The notes beneath the pieces were generated by a model. It was not told the origin of the DNA. It saw nothing but the letters and a program-made list of their open reading frames with translations, and did not search any database. Of a stretch of 64,000 bases of DNA, positions 7,463 through 16,284 are shown one piece after another; the stretch's first letter is position 1, and every line of letters starts with the position of its first letter. The DNA comes from an uncultured Saprospiraceae bacterium (GTDB lineage: Bacteria > Bacteroidota > Bacteroidia > Chitinophagales > Saprospiraceae). Location of the stretch: positions 169,042 to 233,041 of the forward strand of contig CALJPQ010000013.1 of NCBI GenBank assembly GCA_937980645.1, given 5' to 3'. The translations under genes and the position numbers were made by a program.

Positions 7463-10030
7463 TTACACGTCCTGGCGGAGCACTTCTAACGGCGGCTCTT
7501 GCAGAGCGCCGCGGCTACCCAGCAGCCCAATGAGCACCGTAGCCGCCACGACGGTGCCCGCCGTCAGCAACAGCGGCCCAGCTTGGAGGTAAAACGGCAT
7601 CTGGAAGACCCAATGCGCCAGCGCCCAGCTACTCAGCAGGGAAAGCCCAGCGCCCACCGCACAGGCCAGAAAGCCCACTAAGGCATACTCGACGGCAGCA
7701 ATCTGCAATACCGTGCGGCGGCTTGCTCCTAGCGTGCGCAGCAGCACGCTCTCGCGCAGGCGCGCGTAGCGACTTTGGTAAATAGAGCTGAGCAGCACCA
7801 GAAAGCCCGTCAGCAGGCTGAATAGGGCCATGAAGCGCACAAGGAACGACACCTTGCCCAGTATCTCGTCGGCTGCCTGCAGCACCTGCGTCAGGTCAAT
7901 GGCCGACACGTTCGGAAAGCGACGAACTAATTCGGACTGAAACGCGGCACTTTGCACAGCGTTTTCTACCCTCGACACCACGACGTGGATTTGCGGAGCC
8001 GCCTCCAGAACGCCCGTCGGAAAGACTATCATGAAATTGGTCTCCATGCGGTTGAACTCCACTCGCCGCACGCTGCCCACTTCGGCCTCTAAGCGCAGCC
8101 CCTGTACGTTGAAGGTCAGGCGCGTACCCACGCGAGCATTCATAGCGCGCTGCAGTCCCTCCGAAATGGAAACTTGCACGGGTTGGCCCGGCGCCTGACG
8201 CCCTACCCAGGTGCCTCTCACGATGCGCTCGCTATTGGTTAGCGTGTCGCGGAACGTTACGCGAAACTCCCTGTCCCACACCCAGCGCGCCACACTGTCG
8301 GGGCGCGAACGCCAGGGCCACACAGAAGCCGCCACGCGAGTATCCGACGCTGGCGTCTGCGCCCCGCGCCCGTCAATGCGCTCGATGCGCACGCCCACAA
8401 TGGGCGCCCGCTGGAGCAACGGCATGCCGTGCTCGAGCACAAACTGCTCCACAGCATCCTTTTGCTCTGGCTGGATGTCGAAGAGGATCAGATTGGGCTG
8501 ATGCTCGCTGCCAACCAGTTCGAGCCGCTGCAGCAGCAGGCTTTGGGTCAGAAACAGCGTGCTCAGCAGCAACACCCCAGCGCCAATGGTTACCACCAGC
8601 AGCACCGTCTGGTTGTCGGGCCGAAACAGGTTGGCAATGCCCTGGCGCCATACGTACGACCATTTTTTTGGGAAAAAACGCCGCAAAAGTCCCATCAGCA
8701 GACGCGCAGCACCCCACAGCAGTCCCAGGGCCACCGTCATGCTGCCCAAAAAGCCCAGCGTCTGCATGGCGTCTTGCAGTATCCAGCCCGTCAGCCCGGC
8801 CAGCGTCAGGGCAATGAGGGCATAAATGCCGAAAAGCAGGCGATTGGGCTGCTTAGCCGGCGCCTCCACCGATGCGCGCAAGGCCCGCAACGGCGACACC
8901 GACAGCACCTGCGCCAATGGCCGCAGCGAAAACAGCACCGCCATCAGGACGCCCAACGCTACCCCCTGACCTATGGCCAATCCGGACACATCTGTGCTCA
9001 ACTCCTCCACTGGCAGCAGGTCGCGCACCAACCAGGGCAGCGCCTTTTGAAGCAAGGCGCCCAACAGCGCTCCCAACAGAGAACTCAGCAAGGAAATGCC
9101 CACTATCTGGACAAAAAACACCAAAAACGCCTGCATGCTGCGCGCGCCCAGGCAGCGCAGTGTAGCCACCAACGGCTGCTTCTCGCGCAAATACAACTGT
9201 ACGGCACTGGCCACACCCAAAGCGCCCAGCAAAAGCGCGACAAAGGCCACCAAATTGAGAAAGCCTGCAAAGCGGTCGAACACCCTATCCAGCATCTCCT
9301 GGTTGCTTTCCACCGTCTCCCAGTCCAGACCTGCTTGCCGGAGTGGCTTTTCTATCGTTTTTATCACACTTTTTAGCACGGCTGCGTCGGGCACACGGGC
9401 GTAGTACTGGTACCATATGCGGCTGCCCTTTTGCACCAGATCGGTGTCGTCCAGATAGTCAAACGGGATGAATGCCGTAGGCGCCAGAGCTGAGCCGATG
9501 CCGGCGCGCCCAGGCCGCGACAGCAAATCGCCTACAATAGCAAAAGCCTGAGTACCCAGGCGCACGGTGTCGCCGGGTTGCAATCCAAATTGCAGCAGCA
9601 GGCTGTGCTCCAGTAGCGCTTGCGGCTGGCCGCTCTGCTGATAGGTCTGCCACGCGTCGGCGGGGGCGCTTTTCCAGGTGCCGTAGAAAGGATAGGCCGC
9701 ATCGGTGGCGCGTACGTTGACTAAGCGCGTGCCGTCGTTTTTGGGGAAATAGGCCATGCTCAGCAAGTTGAACACGCGCGCCACCTCGACGCCAGGGGTG
9801 CCCTTCAGACGCTCAAACAGCGTGTCGGGCAACGGAAAATTGCCCTGGATGACCAAATCGGCACCCAGCAGGTTGCGCGCCTCGCGGTTGACGTCGGCCT
9901 TCAAGTTTTCGCTCAACGTACGCACAGCCGTCAGAGCCGCCACACCGGCCACAATAGCCGAAACAAACAACAGCAAACGGGCGCGGCTCCGGCGGCTGTC
10001 GCGCCAGGCCATTTTCCAGATAAAAGACAT
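7463..10030 (-). CDS. large ABC transporter permease with two FtsX-like domains
   Basis: An 855-residue permease of the YbbP/LolC-related kind: one N-terminal helix (LLLFVSAIVAGVAALTA), a large periplasmic domain with MacB-PCD-like features, a first FtsX core around residues 250-400, a middle pair of helices, a second periplasmic domain around 495-690, and a final FtsX core ending in LEVLRQD. Such proteins work with an ATPase in lipoprotein release, export or mechanotransmission. No ATPase gene is adjacent, so it must recruit one encoded elsewhere. The ATG at 10030 (MSFIWKMAWRDSRRSR) is preferred over an in-frame upstream start at 10066, because W-R-D-x-R-x-x-R is the normal family N-terminus. 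Confidence 0.85.
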   Translation of the reverse strand: MSFIWKMAWRDSRRSRARLLLFVSAIVAGVAALTAVRTLSENLKADVNREARNLLGADLVIQGNFPLPDTLFERLKGTPGVEVARVFNLLSMAYFPKNDGTRLVNVRATDAAYPFYGTWKSAPADAWQTYQQSGQPQALLEHSLLLQFGLQPGDTVRLGTQAFAIVGDLLSRPGRAGIGSALAPTAFIPFDYLDDTDLVQKGSRIWYQYYARVPDAAVLKSVIKTIEKPLRQAGLDWETVESNQEMLDRVFDRFAGFLNLVAFVALLLGALGVASAVQLYLREKQPLVATLRCLGARSMQAFLVFFVQIVGISLLSSLLGALLGALLQKALPWLVRDLLPVEELSTDVSGLAIGQGVALGVLMAVLFSLRPLAQVLSVSPLRALRASVEAPAKQPNRLLFGIYALIALTLAGLTGWILQDAMQTLGFLGSMTVALGLLWGAARLLMGLLRRFFPKKWSYVWRQGIANLFRPDNQTVLLVVTIGAGVLLLSTLFLTQSLLLQRLELVGSEHQPNLILFDIQPEQKDAVEQFVLEHGMPLLQRAPIVGVRIERIDGRGAQTPASDTRVAASVWPWRSRPDSVARWVWDREFRVTFRDTLTNSERIVRGTWVGRQAPGQPVQVSISEGLQRAMNARVGTRLTFNVQGLRLEAEVGSVRRVEFNRMETNFMIVFPTGVLEAAPQIHVVVSRVENAVQSAAFQSELVRRFPNVSAIDLTQVLQAADEILGKVSFLVRFMALFSLLTGFLVLLSSIYQSRYARLRESVLLRTLGASRRTVLQIAAVEYALVGFLACAVGAGLSLLSSWALAHWVFQMPFYLQAGPLLLTAGTVVAATVLIGLLGSRGALQEPPLEVLRQDV

Positions 10031-10238
10031 GGTTCCAAGTGTGTCTGACACAACATGCCTCAACAAGAAAGCCGCCCAATCGTTCGCTACTCTGCCCCCT
10101 CAACTGACCGAGGTAAGCGAGCCGGTCTGTTGAGGCATCAGGATACAAAGTTTTTGGGCGCATGTATTGCCTTTGAAGATTTCTACAGATGTTTGCCTTC
10201 GCAACCAGCCTTGTAGGGAGCGCTATGCAAAAAACGCC

Positions 10239-12092
10239 ATGCGCGAGACGGCTTTTATTCGGCAAAACCAGGAAAAATGGGCGGAGTACGAGACGTATCT
10301 GAACCAGCCCTACATAGACCCTGACCATCTGCGGGAGATGTTCGTTCATGTTACGGACGACCTGGCATATGCACGCACGTTTTACCGCAACCGTTCGGTG
10401 CATTTTTACCTCAATGGGCTGGCACAGCGCATTTTTAACCGCTTTCGTCAGGGACGCCGCCCGCCGTTAAGGCAGGTGGTGACCTTCTGGACAGAAGGGC
10501 TGCCGCGCATTCTGTGGGAAACGCGTCGCGCGCTGTGGTTGTCTTTTGGTCTCTTCGCCTTAGCCATTGTTATTGGTGTGGTTTCCAGCCGGATAGACCC
10601 TGACTTTGCCCAATACATCTTGGGTGATAGTTATGTATCCATGACCATCGCCAACATTGAAGCGGGCGACCCCATGGCAGTGTACAAGGAGTCGCCGCCG
10701 CTGGGCATGTCGGTGGGCATTGCCGCCAACAATGTGCTGGTAGCCTTCATGACGGTGCTTTCAGGTGTGCTCACCTCCATCGGCACGGTGTTCATTCTGA
10801 TGCGAAACGGCATCATGGTGGGCGTTTTCCAATACTTTTTTATCGAGCGCGACCTGTTCTGGCCCTCTTTTCTGACCATCTGGATACACGGAACGCTCGA
10901 AATCAGTGCCATTATCGTGGCGGGCGCGGCAGGTCTGGTGGTAGGCTCAGGGTGGCTGTTTCCGGGCACGTACACGCGCCGGCAGGCATTTCAGCGTTCG
11001 GCACGCAAAGGCTTTCTGATATTTCTCGGGCTGGTGCCGGTGTTTTTGCTGGCCGCCTTTTTCGAGGGCTATCTGACGCGCCACACCGAGGCGCCTGATG
11101 CGCTGCGCCTGAGCTTCATTCTACTATCGCTGACAGCAGTAGTGGGCTACTTTGTGGTGCTCCCGTGGTGGAAGGCGCGGCGCGGGCATTTTGATACTCT
11201 CGACTTGCGCGAACCAATACCGATAGCGCGCGAACCCATTTCGCTCACAGCCATTAAGAGTAATGGAGCCGTTTTGGCCGATACCCTTCGGATACCTTTC
11301 CGGCATCCGGCTCGTACTTTTGGGTATGCTTTGCTGACTTCCGGCACAGCGGTGGGTGCTTACTGGATTGCCGGCGCCGGTTGGCTGCGCCGTTTTGGGC
11401 TTGGTGCCGAGGACGGCAATGCCGAAGCATTCACTCGATTCTGGCTCGAAGGGTTGAGTTTTTCTAAAACGCCTGTTGTCTTTAGCATCGAAGTGCTGCT
11501 TCTGATGGGCTTAGTGCTAGCGGCCTTTACCGTAATTCGGCGGGAGATGCCTGAGTCGCTTCGGGAGGTACGCGGAGGGCGGTGGAGTATGTCTTTTGCC
11601 TTGGGTCTTTTGGGCTTTTGCGTATTGGTACTATGGGCGAGTGAATCGTTTGCACTACTGCGTTTTCTGCTGTTTCTACTGCCAGTCTATATTGGGCTTT
11701 GGCTAGCGCAGTTGTACTTTGGAGAAGGGCACATAGGTGGCTTGCTACACACGGTGTCGCATCGCTCGCTGGTTCGTTCGATTGCGACAGGCGGGGTGTT
11801 GGCTTTTTTGTACTGGCTTGCAGAGCTGTTTCAAAACTCCTACTCTGTGAGTACGGTGGTTGAGTTTTTTAGCTGGCTGATACCTGCTGATGTGGACTTG
11901 TTAGACGCATATTACCGCAGCGTGCAGGTGTTTCTCAGCAACTTTTTTCTGCATATTTACTGGATGTTGGCCATCATAGCAGGCGCACTGGGTTACTTTT
12001 CGGACGTGGAGTTGGAAGAAGCGCTGCATCTTCGCGAAAGCATCGAGCGCATTGGCGCTCGCCCGCGTCTTCGCGGCTTAGTGCGCGAATAG
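10239..12092 (+). CDS. SpoIIM-like (stage II sporulation protein M family) membrane protein with extra C-terminal membrane half
   Basis: A 617-residue polytopic membrane protein. The first ~320 residues match the SpoIIM/COG1300 family: MRETAFIRQNQEKW, a cytoplasmic helical region to ~90, a helix LWLSFGLFALAIVIGVVSS, then NNVLVAFMTVLSGVLTSIGT, GIMVGVFQYFF and the conserved HGTLEISAIIVAGAAGL near 225. In Bacteroidota these genes often sit with RDD, DUF4129, MoxR and DUF58 genes; that cluster is absent, and the only MoxR gene in the window is 36 kb away. Residues ~330-617 add about six more hydrophobic segments of no family I recognise. The ATG at 10239 begins the conserved part; a start at 10167 is possible but unlikely. 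Confidence 0.8.
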   Translation: MRETAFIRQNQEKWAEYETYLNQPYIDPDHLREMFVHVTDDLAYARTFYRNRSVHFYLNGLAQRIFNRFRQGRRPPLRQVVTFWTEGLPRILWETRRALWLSFGLFALAIVIGVVSSRIDPDFAQYILGDSYVSMTIANIEAGDPMAVYKESPPLGMSVGIAANNVLVAFMTVLSGVLTSIGTVFILMRNGIMVGVFQYFFIERDLFWPSFLTIWIHGTLEISAIIVAGAAGLVVGSGWLFPGTYTRRQAFQRSARKGFLIFLGLVPVFLLAAFFEGYLTRHTEAPDALRLSFILLSLTAVVGYFVVLPWWKARRGHFDTLDLREPIPIAREPISLTAIKSNGAVLADTLRIPFRHPARTFGYALLTSGTAVGAYWIAGAGWLRRFGLGAEDGNAEAFTRFWLEGLSFSKTPVVFSIEVLLLMGLVLAAFTVIRREMPESLREVRGGRWSMSFALGLLGFCVLVLWASESFALLRFLLFLLPVYIGLWLAQLYFGEGHIGGLLHTVSHRSLVRSIATGGVLAFLYWLAELFQNSYSVSTVVEFFSWLIPADVDLLDAYYRSVQVFLSNFFLHIYWMLAIIAGALGYFSDVELEEALHLRESIERIGARPRLRGLVRE

Positions 12093-12120
12093 TTGCTCGT
12101 TTTATCCGTACCTGTACATC

Positions 12121-13506
12121 ATGGAACTGCCGCCGCCGTTTGTCCGGCAAATGCGCGCCCTGTTGGGTGAGGCGTACGAAGCTTTTGCTGTTGCTCTGGC
12201 CGAAGAGCCACCTGTCAGCATCCGCCTGAATCCACGTAAATGGAAGGGCAACCTTGCTTTTGACCCTGCCTTGGGTGCCACAACGCCTGTTCCCTGGTGT
12301 GCTGAGGGGCGGTATTTAGCCAGCCGCCCCATCTTTACGCTCGACCCGCGCTTCCATGCCGGAGCTTACTACGTGCAGGAGGCTTCTTCGATGTTCTTGT
12401 GCGAGGCTCTGCGTCGCAGTGTGGACCTGAGCCGCCCCCTGCGCGCCTTAGATGTTTGCGCTGCGCCGGGAGGCAAAACAACGCTGCTGCAAGCAGCCCT
12501 GCACCCTAACAGTCTGGTGGTGGCCAACGAGGTCGTCCGAACGCGCCTGAGCGCCCTGCGCGAAAACGTAGAAAAATGGGGCCACCCGCATTCGGCCATG
12601 ACGTCGGCTCAGGGCGATGAATGGGAACATCTGGGGGCCTGGTTCGACATCGTCGTCATGGATGTCCCGTGTAGTGGCGAGGGCTTGTTCCGAAAAACAC
12701 CCGAAGCTGTGCGCGAATGGTCGCCCCCGCATGTAGAGGCTTGTTCCCTGCGGCAGCGCGGCATCCTGACCTCGGCACTGAAAACGCTTCGCCCCGGCGG
12801 CATACTCTTGTACTCCACCTGCACTTTCAACCGCACAGAAAACGAAGGTAACGCGGCCTGGCTGGCAGAAACCTTCGATCTGGAGCCGCTGTCGTTCGAC
12901 TTGCCGCCAGAGTGGGGCATCGTCGAAAGCGCGCCCGGTGCCTATCGCTTCTTCCCGCACCGCCTGCGAGGAGAGGGCTTCTTCCTGGCAGCTTTTCGCA
13001 AAAAGGCAGATGCTCCGGCGCTATTGCCCCCACGCCCTCCAGCCACATTCCGACGCCTGCAGCCCTTGGAGCGCGCCTCTCTGAGCGCAGTGCGCCCCTG
13101 GCTCGACGAAGGACGTGAATGGGCGTTCTTCACCGCGCCCAAAGGCGATGTGCTGGCCATGCCCGAAGCCCTGCTGCCCGACCTGCGCCTGCTGGACCAC
13201 GCCCTGACAAACAAATGGTTAGGCATCCGCGTCGGCCAGTTCAAAGGCCGCGACTTTGTGCCCGACCACGCGCTGGCGCTCAACACTGCACTGGCACCTG
13301 ACGTGCCAGCAGTGGACTTCGACCGCGAGCAGGCGCTGCTTTTCTTGAAAAAGGAACAATTCCCGCTCACAGGCGCTGCTCCGAAAGCGCGCGGCTGGGT
13401 CGTCGGTCGCTATGAAGGGCTGCCCTTAGGCTGGCTCAAAATGCTGCCCAACCGCTGGAACAACTACCTGCCGCCCGAACGGCGCATCCGCATGGCCGTA
13501 GAGTAG
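12121..13506 (+). CDS. RsmF/NOL1-NOP2-Sun family RNA (cytosine-C5) methyltransferase
   Basis: A 461-residue SAM-dependent enzyme that methylates cytosine C5 in rRNA or tRNA. The SAM-binding motif is DVCAAPGGKTTLLQ near residue 115; the two catalytic cysteines are in MDVPCSGEGLFRK (near 180) and YSTCTFNRTENE (near 230), the order expected for the family. The C-terminal half, after ~300, resembles the RsmF accessory domain ending in LPLGWLKMLPNRWNNYLP. Whether it acts on 16S rRNA C1407 (RsmF) or another site is not decidable. It starts 28 bases after the SpoIIM-like gene on the same strand and may share its transcript. Confidence 0.9.
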   Translation: MELPPPFVRQMRALLGEAYEAFAVALAEEPPVSIRLNPRKWKGNLAFDPALGATTPVPWCAEGRYLASRPIFTLDPRFHAGAYYVQEASSMFLCEALRRSVDLSRPLRALDVCAAPGGKTTLLQAALHPNSLVVANEVVRTRLSALRENVEKWGHPHSAMTSAQGDEWEHLGAWFDIVVMDVPCSGEGLFRKTPEAVREWSPPHVEACSLRQRGILTSALKTLRPGGILLYSTCTFNRTENEGNAAWLAETFDLEPLSFDLPPEWGIVESAPGAYRFFPHRLRGEGFFLAAFRKKADAPALLPPRPPATFRRLQPLERASLSAVRPWLDEGREWAFFTAPKGDVLAMPEALLPDLRLLDHALTNKWLGIRVGQFKGRDFVPDHALALNTALAPDVPAVDFDREQALLFLKKEQFPLTGAAPKARGWVVGRYEGLPLGWLKMLPNRWNNYLPPERRIRMAVE

Positions 13507-13570
13507 GCAGGTGCTGGAGCGACCACAAATGCGCGAGTTTGAGGCGACATCTCCCGGCGGGCGGTGTTGT

Positions 13571-13578
13571 TACCTTTG
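13571..13578 (+). promoter_or_regulatory. orphan -7-like element TACCTTTG
   Basis: A perfect TAnnTTTG lies in the convergent gap, but no gene is read rightward from it. Transcription would run antisense to the barrel gene at 13605-14882. No -33 TTG stands at the expected distance. Confidence 0.25.
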
Positions 13579-13604
13579 GGCCTTAACTGGCCGAAGGATT
13601 GGCT

Positions 13605-14882
13605 TCAATATACCTTCCCTAAAAGAGAGATCTGCAACAGCAACTGCTCGCCTGCCTTGCCGGAGGGGCGATTGGGCAGCGGCGCAGAAACCACGCCCGT
13701 AGCAGGTGGCTGGCCCGAAGGCGAGGTGAAAAAACGCCATTGTGCCTGAACGCTGACCTCGAAACGGCGGCTCAGAGCATAGCCCGCACCGGCCAATGCG
13801 CTGCCTTCCCAGCGGAAAAGGCGCGCGGAAGCCAGATTGCTCAGCTGATGTATTTCGGCGACATAGAAGTGCTGCGCGTTGCCCGAAGCCGGCTGCACCC
13901 CCTGAACCCGCGCGGCCAACAGGACGCCTCCCATGCCGCCTCCATACAGGCGCAGGCGAGGCGTCGTCTGGCTGTAGACCAGCACAGGCGCTTCCAGCCG
14001 GTGCGTGTGCGAGAGGCGCACCCAGATGCCGTCGGCTTTGGACGGCAACGAACCGGGCGAGAGTCGCTCCAGGTCGGAACTTTCCAGATAGACGGCATTG
14101 CTGGCGCTCAGGTCTTTGCCGTGCAAATACGTGAACCGATACCCCATGCCGGCGCGCAAGCCCCAGCGCCTGCTGGCGTGCCAATCAAAGGTCGGCACGA
14201 TGGCTAACCCAAACATCTTGGCGCTGGGCTGGGCAAAAGTGCCGAGGGTAAGTCCCACACTCAAGTGCTTCGTTCGAGGTGTCGGTGAGGTGGCCATCTG
14301 GCTTGCCTGGGCTGAACTAAGCGACAACCGTCGGGCCGGCAGTTCAAAAGTCGGGTCAAGAAGCACGGGCAATAGCGCCAGCGGTTCTGCATGGAGGGCA
14401 GCGGCGGCCCCGGCTATTTCGGAGACATCCGAGGATGCAAGTTCCGTCGTTCGGTGGGCTGCTGCTTCACCATCGAGGCTGGGCGACGGTGCGGCCTCGA
14501 TGGGCACGGTAGTGCACCCTGCCAGCGCGGGTGCAGAAAGTCGGTCATGGCAGCCTCGTCCGGGCTGTATGCCCCACACGGGTTGCGGCAGCGATGCCGT
14601 CGGATGTTCCGAAGGATGAGGTACTGCCCCCCGCCCAGAGGCAGGCGGTGCTACGGCGGCCACGGGCATTTCAGCTGTTCGCTCCAACGGCGGCAGGGGC
14701 GCTGCGGGCGGCACTTGCGCCACGCGGTAACGCTGCCACAGACCGCCACCTATGCCAGCCAGCAAAAGCCATAACCACCATAGGGCCACCACCGGGCGGC
14801 GGCGGTGCGGGGCGGGCATGTGCTCATCTAAGAGGGCCTCCATGGCGCGCCAGCCTCTGTCTGTCAGATGTTTGTTGTTCAT
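13605..14882 (-). CDS. ECF-linked protein: N-terminal cytoplasmic tail, inner-membrane helix, Pro/Ala-rich linker, C-terminal outer-membrane-barrel domain
   Basis: A 425-residue protein lying 45 bases after an ECF sigma gene. Residues 1-30 form a short polar tail (GWRAMEALLDEHMP) ending in HRRRP; 31-50 are a hydrophobic helix (VVALWWLWLLLAGIGGGLW); ~55-195 are a low-complexity Pro/Ala/Ser region; ~195-425 show alternating strands typical of small PorT-like outer-membrane barrels and end in the aromatic residue of LLGKVY. The position and the short N-terminal tail suggest an anti-sigma factor, though it lacks a classical zinc-binding or RskA domain. Such tail-helix-barrel proteins next to ECF sigma genes recur in Bacteroidota as far as I know, but their mechanism is not established. 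Confidence 0.7.
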   Translation of the reverse strand: MNNKHLTDRGWRAMEALLDEHMPAPHRRRPVVALWWLWLLLAGIGGGLWQRYRVAQVPPAAPLPPLERTAEMPVAAVAPPASGRGAVPHPSEHPTASLPQPVWGIQPGRGCHDRLSAPALAGCTTVPIEAAPSPSLDGEAAAHRTTELASSDVSEIAGAAAALHAEPLALLPVLLDPTFELPARRLSLSSAQASQMATSPTPRTKHLSVGLTLGTFAQPSAKMFGLAIVPTFDWHASRRWGLRAGMGYRFTYLHGKDLSASNAVYLESSDLERLSPGSLPSKADGIWVRLSHTHRLEAPVLVYSQTTPRLRLYGGGMGGVLLAARVQGVQPASGNAQHFYVAEIHQLSNLASARLFRWEGSALAGAGYALSRRFEVSVQAQWRFFTSPSGQPPATGVVSAPLPNRPSGKAGEQLLLQISLLGKVY

Positions 14883-14927
14883 GTTGCAAGTGAGCGGTCA
14901 GATGAATAACGCGGTCTTTGAGGTACA

Positions 14928-15485
14928 TTAGCCGCGCACGCGCTCCTCGGCGGCGAGCCATTCGCGCAGGCGTTGGCGGGCCGTGGAGAGGTACCATTTC
15001 GAGGTGCCTTCGCTGATACCGAGCATTTCAGCAATTTCGGCATGGCTGTAGCCCTCGATGGCGTACAGGCGAAAGACGACCTGGGCGTTTTCGGGCAGCG
15101 CCTCGATGAGGCGGAACAAATGGGCCTCATCGAAAGCAGCATCCGGGTGTGCAGGTTCGGATGCCTCGTGTTCTTCCAGCACCAAAAAATGGGTGTAGCG
15201 GGTGTGGCGGCGAAAGTGGTCGGCTGCAGCGTGATACACCAATCGCCTCAACCAACCCTCAAGGCTGCCCTGAAAGGCATAGGTATGCATTTTTTGAAAC
15301 GCCCGTAGAAAGCCCTGGTTGACGATGCCAATAGCCGTCTCCTCGTCGTGTGCATAGCGCAAACACAGGCGGAGCATGGTCGGAAAGAAGCGCCGATAGA
15401 ACGCTTCCTGCGCACGCCGGTCATTTCGCACGCAGCCCTCGACCAGTTCGGTGTCGGTGTAGTGTTTCTTTTTTGAAAAAAACAT
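14928..15485 (-). CDS. ECF-type RNA polymerase sigma factor
   Basis: A 185-residue sigma-70 family factor with only regions 2 and 4. Region 2 runs from TELVEGCVRNDRRAQEAFYR through LRLCLRYAHDEETAIGIVNQ to YAFQGSLEGWLRRLVYHAAA; region 4 is LIEALPENAQVVFRLYAIEG followed by the helix-turn-helix YSHAEIAEMLGISEGTSKWY. It would direct RNA polymerase to a small regulon, probably including its own operon. It lies third in a leftward operon: lipoprotein, outer-membrane protein, sigma factor, membrane/barrel protein, with gaps of 16, 27 and 45 bases. The last gene is the natural candidate for its regulator. Confidence 0.93.
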   Translation of the reverse strand: MFFSKKKHYTDTELVEGCVRNDRRAQEAFYRRFFPTMLRLCLRYAHDEETAIGIVNQGFLRAFQKMHTYAFQGSLEGWLRRLVYHAAADHFRRHTRYTHFLVLEEHEASEPAHPDAAFDEAHLFRLIEALPENAQVVFRLYAIEGYSHAEIAEMLGISEGTSKWYLSTARQRLREWLAAEERVRG

Positions 15486-15512
15486 CCGCCTGTTTGCCCC
15501 TGAATGGCCTTG

Positions 15513-16268
15513 CTAAAGTAAATACCCTGCGCCGAGCATGAAGCGCCAATGGGTGATTTGCAGGCGCTCCTGGCCACCTTGCCACCACCAGGCTTCCGAC
15601 CTGGCGCTCAAGCGCTGCCAGCGCACACCTGTGTGCAGCGTAAGGTGATGGCCTATGCGATAGCCCGCCAACGCCTGGGCCATGGGGCCACCGCGCCAAT
15701 GCAAGCGCTCCCATGCCGCCAGGTCCTCCTGACTTTGATTGACGCAAAAGCCAATACCTGCCCCCAGAGCCACGAAAGGCGACGCGTAACGCGGAAGCAG
15801 ATAGCTACGCACTTCGGCAAACAGCGGAATGAGCGGTGGCTGGCCGTTCGTGAAATCAAAAAAATCGAATCCTGTGCCGATGCCAGCACCCAGCAGACGG
15901 TGAAACATCCAGCCGCTACTGTGCTGTACCTGAAGGGCAAGCGTCGTTTTGCCCGTGTACAGCTGGCCGGGCAAAAAGCCTGCACGCGAATGGTGGTACC
16001 AGCCGAACTCCTGAAAGTGATAAGGCGCTGGGCCGGCGCAGCGCTGACGAATGCGCCGCACGCGGCTGAGGGCAATCTCCAACTCCTGGCCCGCGTCAGT
16101 GCGCAAGACCAGCACTTCGCCACTTGCCTTCGTAGCTACCAGCTGACCGCGCAACACGGCACCACCGCGCAAGCGCACTACATCGCACACCCGCAAGGCC
16201 GATTGGCTCCACACCTGCGCAACCAGCAGGAAAAGCGCGAAAAACAAAAACCGTCGGACTGGCTTCAT
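15513..16268 (-). CDS. secreted outer-membrane protein, unknown function
   Basis: A 251-residue protein beginning with a signal peptide (MKPVRRFLFFALFLLVAQVW, cleavage near SQS). Residues ~22-70 form a small beta-rich domain (VVRLRGGAVLRGQLVA, LRTDAGQELEIALSRVRRIR) that looks like an SH3-like or Sm-like fold seen in other secreted Bacteroidota proteins; ~85-251 alternate polar and aromatic residues like an eight-stranded barrel, ending FMLGAGYLL. I do not recognise a named family. The ATG at 16268 is chosen because the signal peptide starts there. It lies 16 bases after the LVIVD-like lipoprotein and 27 before the ECF sigma gene, so it is a candidate partner or sensor in that system. Confidence 0.65.
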   Translation of the reverse strand: MKPVRRFLFFALFLLVAQVWSQSALRVCDVVRLRGGAVLRGQLVATKASGEVLVLRTDAGQELEIALSRVRRIRQRCAGPAPYHFQEFGWYHHSRAGFLPGQLYTGKTTLALQVQHSSGWMFHRLLGAGIGTGFDFFDFTNGQPPLIPLFAEVRSYLLPRYASPFVALGAGIGFCVNQSQEDLAAWERLHWRGGPMAQALAGYRIGHHLTLHTGVRWQRLSARSEAWWWQGGQERLQITHWRFMLGAGYLL

Positions 16269-16284
16269 ATGAGCGGAGTGCTTT

